This document shows positions 6,851-10,179 of a DNA stretch of 10,179 bases, in pieces. This DNA comes from Nitrososphaerales archaeon TH5894 (GTDB lineage Archaea > Thermoproteota > Nitrososphaeria > Nitrososphaerales > Nitrososphaeraceae): the NCBI GenBank assembly GCA_014523485.1, contig JAATVK010000145.1, forward strand, positions 1 to 10,179. Reading direction: 5' to 3'. The notes under the pieces are model-generated. The model searched no databases and had not been told where the DNA came from. It saw only the letters and a program-made list of their open reading frames with translations. A program made the position numbers and the translations under genes. The stretch's first letter is position 1, and every line of letters starts with the position of its first letter.

Positions 6851-8253
6851 TTATACATCGGCATATAAAGAAAATTCATGTGGATGAGGTCTTAAAGTAA
6901 CTTCTCTAGATTCATTTGTTGAATGCTCTATCAATCTTTCAATTACTGAGCCATCAAAGAAAGGTTTAAGAAACTCTTTATCCGAGTCTAAAGCCTCAGA
7001 TGCATGTAATAAACTAGTTGGTAATTGTTTGATTCCGAGTTGACATCTTCGTTTGGAGGTCATTTTGAAAATTTCTTCATCAATGGGATCACCTATAGAT
7101 ATCTTTTTCTTTATTCCATCTAAACCAGCTGCAACAATACAAGAAAAAGCTAGATATGGATTACAAGAAGAATCAGGAGCACGAAATTCAATTCTTTTCA
7201 TATTGGCAAATTTTTCTCCTCTAAAATGTCCTGGAATACGTATTATAGCTGATCTATTATCAGTACTCCAAGCAACATATCCAGGAGCTTCATATCCTGG
7301 AACTAATCTTTTATGAGTTGGTAGTTGGGGCTACAATTGCGACAAGTGCAAAAGAATGCTCTAATATGCCTCCACAAAAATACCTAGCTAAGTCAGAGAT
7401 TTCTGCATATTCATCATTTTGGTCGAAAAATAAGTTAGTGTTATCATTCCAAAGACTGATATTAACATGTAAACCAGATCCTTTATCTAATGCTATTGGC
7501 TTTGGCATCATAGTAGCTATCATGTTGTGTTTTTTGGCAACATTTTTTACAATATATTTATAACTTTGGATAGAATCTGCAGCATTAACTAATGTATCAT
7601 ATCGTATATCTGTTTCACATTGTCCAGCTGTTGCAACCATGCTGATATGCATCACAAGCTATACCAATATTATTACTAAGAATATCTACACATTCATTTC
7701 GAAAATCCATTACACTATCCCCCGGAGTACTAGGAAGGTAACCTTCCTTTAGATTCATAGTATATCCAAAGCCATCAGAAGCCCAAGGAGCTTCTTTCGA
7801 AATTATTTCATAACTTTGACAATGATATGGGGTAAGGGTATTTACGAACAATTTATCAAAAACAAAAAATTCGACTTCAGGTCCCCAATATGTTAAAGAA
7901 TAACCATTCTCATTAACATATTTTTCAGCTTTCTTTGCTATATCTAGAGGATCCCGTAAAAATTGTATTCTATTAGATCCTTCCCTTAAAATATCGCAAA
8001 TCAATCTGCATGTCTTGTAATTCTCTATCCAAGGAATTATAGCATAAGTAGAAGGGTCTGCTTTAACAATTAAATCAGATTCATGAATTTCAGTAAATCC
8101 ACGGATTGAAGAACCATCAACTTTTGGTAATCCATTTTCAAAATCAGTTTTTTTAAATATATTTGCAGAAATAGTAATATGATGAAATTTTCCATAAAGT
8201 CCAGAAAAGTGTAAATCTATAAACTTGATATCGTCTTTTTCTAATTTATCCAT
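6851..8253 (-). pseudogene. glnA: Glutamine synthetase type I, broken by two 2-base deletions
   Basis: Three reading frames together give one complete glutamine synthetase, the enzyme that makes glutamine from glutamate, ammonia and ATP. Frame one (8253 to about 7639) covers the N-terminal domain with DGSSIRGF and the metal-site motif WGPEVEFFVFD. Frame two (about 7637 to 7311) covers ATAGQCETDIRYD through APTTNS and stops at TAA. Frame three (about 7312 to 6851) covers KRLVPGYEAP, NRSA, RIEFRAPD and the C-terminus. At each junction two bases are missing. Junction one (7637/7638) removes the Glu codon of the HEVATAG motif, equivalent to metal ligand E212 of the enteric enzyme. Junction two (7312/7313) removes the Tyr of NSYKRLVPG. 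Adding back four bases gives exactly 468 codons plus stop. D-K-G-S-G replaces the usual D-N-G-S-G. It is otherwise well conserved, so it is either recently inactivated or an assembly artefact. Confidence 0.9.
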
Positions 8254-8380
8254 AACATCATCAGCGCTAAAATGTTGTTGTTCACTTTATCCTTCAATAA
8301 TCCTATATGGCAAATCAGAAGGTAATAATTAAGGATCTCATAATTAACGCTTTCAGAAATTTTAATAGAAAAACGGAATT

Positions 8381-8389
8381 ATTTATAAC
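8381..8389 (+). promoter_or_regulatory. TATA promoter of the GINS gene
   Basis: ATTTATAAC, preceded by CGGAATT, lies about 30 bases before the ATG at 8415, placing the transcription start about four bases upstream of it. It is one of the better TATA matches in the window. Confidence 0.5.
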
Positions 8390-8414
8390 TTGATTCAGCT
8401 ACCATATTAACTTA

Positions 8415-8996
8415 ATGTCCGATAATTTGGATGAATATTTTACATTAGAAATGGCATATAATATTCTGTTAAAAGAATATCAAATTTCTTCATTGCAGGA
8501 TATACCTTATGATACATATCAGAGATTAGCTATTACAATTGGAAATTTAAAGGCAAAAGAATATGACATTCTTGGGAAAAAAATTGTGCATAAAATTATT
8601 GAAAATTTATCGATAATATCGAATCTATTACTGCAAATCAGAATAGAAAAAATACTTTTAGGAAATATAAACTCAAATTTAGAGATAGGATATTCTAAAA
8701 TGACAGATGAAGAAAAATTTATAGTCGATGGAGAAATTCAGTCAAAAAGAAAGAGAAAGGAAATAACGACATTAATAACGAATGGCCAGTCAAAGATTTT
8801 AGAAAAAATAACAGATACAATAAAACAAAAAAAATTACTAATTATGTTTGTAAAACCAATGGAGCAATTTGTTGGAGTTGATATGTATAAATATGGACCT
8901 TTTAGTGTTGATGATGTGGCAAATTTACCTTTTGAAAATGCATTATCTCTTGTTAATAATAAAATTGCAATTGAAATCGCTCCTATCTTTGATTAA
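8415..8996 (+). CDS. GINS complex subunit, Gins51/Gins15 type
   Basis: This 193-residue protein looks like the archaeal GINS subunit related to eukaryotic Sld5/Psf1, which couples the MCM helicase to the rest of the replisome. The N-terminal part (about 12-82) is a helical A domain with LLKEYQISSLQDIPYDTYQRLA and a long basic helix. Residues 100-140 form a charged helical linker. The C-terminal 50 residues are the most diagnostic: IMFVKPMEQFVGVDMYKYGPFSVDDVANLPFENALSLVNNKIAIEI matches the small B domain, with the GxD-x-x-x-YGPF-x-x-x-D-V-A-x-LP-x-x-NA pattern. The B domain at the C-terminus is the Gins51 arrangement, as opposed to Gins23. The length is typical. The protein is divergent enough that automatic pipelines may call it hypothetical. 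It is probably monocistronic or leads the small membrane-protein gene 53 bases downstream. Confidence 0.8.
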   Translation: MSDNLDEYFTLEMAYNILLKEYQISSLQDIPYDTYQRLAITIGNLKAKEYDILGKKIVHKIIENLSIISNLLLQIRIEKILLGNINSNLEIGYSKMTDEEKFIVDGEIQSKRKRKEITTLITNGQSKILEKITDTIKQKKLLIMFVKPMEQFVGVDMYKYGPFSVDDVANLPFENALSLVNNKIAIEIAPIFD

Positions 8997-9049
8997 AACC
9001 TAATTATTAGAAGGAAAGAAAAATATTATGAATAATATTTATTAAAATA

Positions 9050-9358
9050 TTGACACATAATGAAATAGATATTGATCAGTTTATTTTGCTAACAATTTAT
9101 CCTAGTATAGCACTATTTGGAATTACATTTTTTGCAAAAAAAGCTAACTTAGTATCATCTATTCAATACTGTTTACAGGCTTTTTCATGTATTGTATTTT
9201 CCGTTACTTATCTTATTTTTATCCCTAATGGAGGAGCTCAGGGGTTAGCACTAGTATTACTACTGTTTAGTGGTATATTATTATTATTAGCTAGAAAACA
9301 CACAATTCATCCTGAGGAAAATGATAAATCATCATCTAAGGAAATTCCATTTATTTAA
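9050..9358 (+). CDS. Small three-helix membrane protein, 102 aa, TTG start
   Basis: I do not recognise the family. Three hydrophobic segments are visible at about 11-29 (FILLTIYPSIALFGITFFA), 35-58 (VSSIQYCLQAFSCIVFSVTYLIFI) and 62-81 (GAQGLALVLLLFSGILLLLA). A polar, serine- and glutamate-rich tail follows. No catalytic motif or metal-binding cluster is seen. No in-frame ATG exists near the front, and an in-frame stop at 9029 limits the ORF, so I take the TTG at 9050. An AGAAGGAAAG purine stretch near 9010 is far from the start. It follows the GINS gene by 53 bases on the same strand and could be in the same transcript. It may be a lineage-specific thaumarchaeal membrane protein. Confidence 0.6.
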   Translation: MTHNEIDIDQFILLTIYPSIALFGITFFAKKANLVSSIQYCLQAFSCIVFSVTYLIFIPNGGAQGLALVLLLFSGILLLLARKHTIHPEENDKSSSKEIPFI

Positions 9359-9438
9359 TGGATTTCAAAGAAACTTGTCCTGATAAAAATAATATTTACA
9401 AACCAGAATTTAAGAATAGAAAACATATAATGATATAG
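9358..9438 (+). CDS. Possible 26-aa ORF overlapping the membrane-protein stop (TAATG)
   Basis: The stop codon of the membrane protein overlaps an ATG (TAATG), opening a 26-codon frame (MDFKETCPDKNNIYKPEFKN...). The overlap is the classic layout for translational coupling. The peptide is polar, with one cysteine, and has no recognised motif. In DNA this AT-rich a 26-codon frame can occur by chance, so this is only a candidate. Confidence 0.2.
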   Translation: MDFKETCPDKNNIYKPEFKNRKHIMI

Positions 9439-9445
9439 TATCTGT

Positions 9446-9760
9446 TTAAGTAGTGTCCTTATTTTCGTCGTTATTTACTTGGTTTTCCTTTAAAGTTTCT
9501 TGATAGGACGATACTAAAACAACGTTATCATCCAGGGACATTCGTACACGTACTTTTCTTGGTGGATTTGTTTTGCCTTGTTTCCAGATTTCTTTATTTA
9601 ACTCTTGATCTATTTTTATATTTTCATTTTTCATATGACGTTTGGCGAATTCCTTAATCATATTAATTACTCTATCAGTTCGTCGATATTGAGGAGTTAA
9701 CCAAGCCTTTCCTAGATTAATGGTATATACATGAGTTGTATTCTCATCAGATTTTGACAT
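9446..9760 (-). CDS. rpl31e: 50S ribosomal protein L31e
   Basis: This 104-residue protein is L31e (eL31), located near the peptide exit tunnel. Family features include HVYTINLGKAWLTPQYRRTDRVINMIKEFAKRHMK, then IKIDQELNKEIWKQGKTNPPRKVRVRMS, which matches the conserved 'DxxLNxxIWxxGxxxPPRKxRVR' core. The C-terminal tail (QETLKENQVNNDENKDTT) is acidic and polar. It is the second gene after L39e with a 17-base gap, and a GGTGAT Shine-Dalgarno-like element supports the ATG at 9760. In many archaea the next gene is initiation factor aIF6; here the next DNA holds a convergent membrane-protein gene instead. Confidence 0.96.
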   Translation of the reverse strand: MSKSDENTTHVYTINLGKAWLTPQYRRTDRVINMIKEFAKRHMKNENIKIDQELNKEIWKQGKTNPPRKVRVRMSLDDNVVLVSSYQETLKENQVNNDENKDTT

Positions 9761-9766
9761 TCATAA

Positions 9767-9772
9767 ATCACC
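9767..9772 (-). promoter_or_regulatory. Shine-Dalgarno-like site for L31e
   Basis: GGTGAT on the minus strand lies six bases before the ATG at 9760 and is complementary to the 3' end of archaeal 16S rRNA (AUCACC). It fits translation of the second gene of the L39e-L31e pair. Confidence 0.5.
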
Positions 9773-9777
9773 ATTCA

Positions 9778-9936
9778 TTATCCTACGTTAACATCGGATC
9801 TTCTCCATAGTCTACGTTTTGGATTCGATCGTACTTGTCTATGCGTCTTAATAATAACCCATGCCGGTACAGGCCTATTCTGTTTAATTTTCCTAATTAG
9901 TCTTTTCTTTCTAGATGTATTCTTTCTGGCGGGCAT
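9778..9936 (-). CDS. rpl39e: 50S ribosomal protein L39e
   Basis: A 52-codon frame on the minus strand encodes [19 protein letters not shown], then [33 protein letters not shown]. This is the very small, basic L39e (eL39), which lines the ribosomal exit tunnel. The NRPVPAWV block and the WRRS(D/N)(V/L) ending are diagnostic, and the length (about 51) is right. The ATG at 9936 is supported by the family start MP-x-x-K and by a TATA-like element about 28 bases upstream. It is the first gene of the pair with L31e, a conserved archaeal arrangement. It is short enough to be missed by gene callers with high length cut-offs. Confidence 0.96.
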   Translation of the reverse strand: MPARKNTSRKKRLIRKIKQNRPVPAWVIIKTHRQVRSNPKRRLWRRSDVNVG

Positions 9937-9960
9937 TCCAGTAAAGAATGCTATTTCTTA

Positions 9961-9968
9961 CTTTTAAG
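9961..9968 (-). promoter_or_regulatory. TATA-like promoter element of the L39e-L31e operon
   Basis: CTTAAAAG on the minus strand, centred about 28 bases before the L39e ATG, predicts transcription starting within a few bases of that codon. Confidence 0.45.
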
Positions 9969-10008
9969 TGTTGATATGTAATGTTTAAGTTATATATAAT
10001 GAAATTAC

Positions 10009-10019
10009 ATATAATATAA
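10009..10019 (+). promoter_or_regulatory. TATA-like promoter element of the right-edge gene
   Basis: ATATAATATAA is centred about 26 bases before the ATG at 10040, matching the leaderless spacing seen elsewhere in the window. It and the L39e TATA element form a divergent promoter region of about 100 bases. Confidence 0.45.
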
Positions 10020-10039
10020 CAGGAAGTCAGTTTTAAAGT

Positions 10040-10179
10040 ATGGTAGAACTCTGTCACCTGTGTTTTGAATTCTTTAAGACAAGTAAAAATATAAAAGATA
10101 TTAAGAATGTTAAAATTGTTGAAAAGAATAAATGCAATGGATCATATCATAAAAAATTAATAGATAGTTTTAAAACATA
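10040..10179 (+). CDS. Partial CDS with N-terminal CxxC motif, cut by the window edge
   Basis: An ATG opens a frame that stays open for 46 codons to the end of the window, so the C-terminus is missing. The visible part starts MVELCHLCFEFFKTSKNIKD and carries a CHLC motif at residues 5-8 plus a cysteine at 32 (KNKCNGSYHKKL), which could be part of a zinc-binding site. It is lysine-rich. I do not recognise the family. A well-placed TATA-like element and divergence from the L39e promoter support it as a real gene. Confidence 0.5.
   Translation, partial: MVELCHLCFEFFKTSKNIKDIKNVKIVEKNKCNGSYHKKLIDSFKT

Noticed and set aside
7053..7563. Two plus-strand ORFs (87 and 81 codons) opposite glutamine synthetase
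   Set aside because: The minus strand carries unmistakable GS sequence throughout, so these are antisense shadows.
7309..7642. Programmed +1 frameshifting in glutamine synthetase
   Set aside because: A +1 shift at either site (the second at TCA-TAA) would rejoin the frame but leave out a conserved residue, a Glu at the first and a Tyr at the second. Two-base deletions explain both sites better.
1..10179. tRNA genes, CRISPR arrays, insertion sequences, att sites or defence systems
   Set aside because: I found no T-loop/acceptor pattern, no regularly spaced direct repeats, no transposase or integrase motifs and no terminal inverted repeats by eye.

Overview
The window looks like chromosomal DNA from an ammonia-oxidiser-type archaeon of the Nitrososphaerota (Thaumarchaeota). 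The domain is clear from the archaeal ribosomal proteins L19e, L32e, L31e and L39e, an aEF-1-alpha gene next to S10, an archaeal DTD2-type D-aminoacyl-tRNA deacylase and a GINS subunit. The phylum is inferred from the style of the EF-1-alpha and glutamine synthetase proteins, the very low GC content and the loose gene packing. No taxonomy search was possible, so it remains a judgement.

Layout, left to right. A 41-residue double-CxxC protein (+) and an unrecognised 127-residue protein (-) come first, then about 0.5 kb of AT-rich DNA without genes. Next is the D-aminoacyl-tRNA deacylase gene (-), a 65-residue unknown (+), and an L32e-L19e pair (-). A Fe/Mn superoxide dismutase (+) diverges from L32e. 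It is followed by a secreted PsbP-like protein (-), the aEF-1-alpha-S10 pair (-) and a pterin-4a-carbinolamine dehydratase (+). A glutamine synthetase gene (-) is broken by two separate 2-base losses. After it come a GINS replication subunit (+), a three-helix membrane protein (+) with a possible 26-codon ORF overlapping its end, the L39e-L31e pair (-), and the first 46 codons of a CxxC protein (+) that runs off the right edge.

Most of the content is housekeeping: translation (ribosomal proteins, elongation factor, proofreading deacylase), replication (GINS), oxidative-stress defence (SOD) and nitrogen assimilation (the broken GS). The ribosomal genes occur as isolated pairs rather than in the long clusters usual in archaea. 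Several first genes have a TATA-like element about 22-31 bases before the start codon, which suggests leaderless or very short-leader mRNAs. The internal genes L19e and L31e instead carry Shine-Dalgarno-like sequences.

I saw no mobile element, CRISPR array, tRNA or rRNA, and no convincing new multi-gene system. The best leads are the twice-frameshifted glutamine synthetase, a GINS subunit easily missed as hypothetical, and a few small unknown ORFs.
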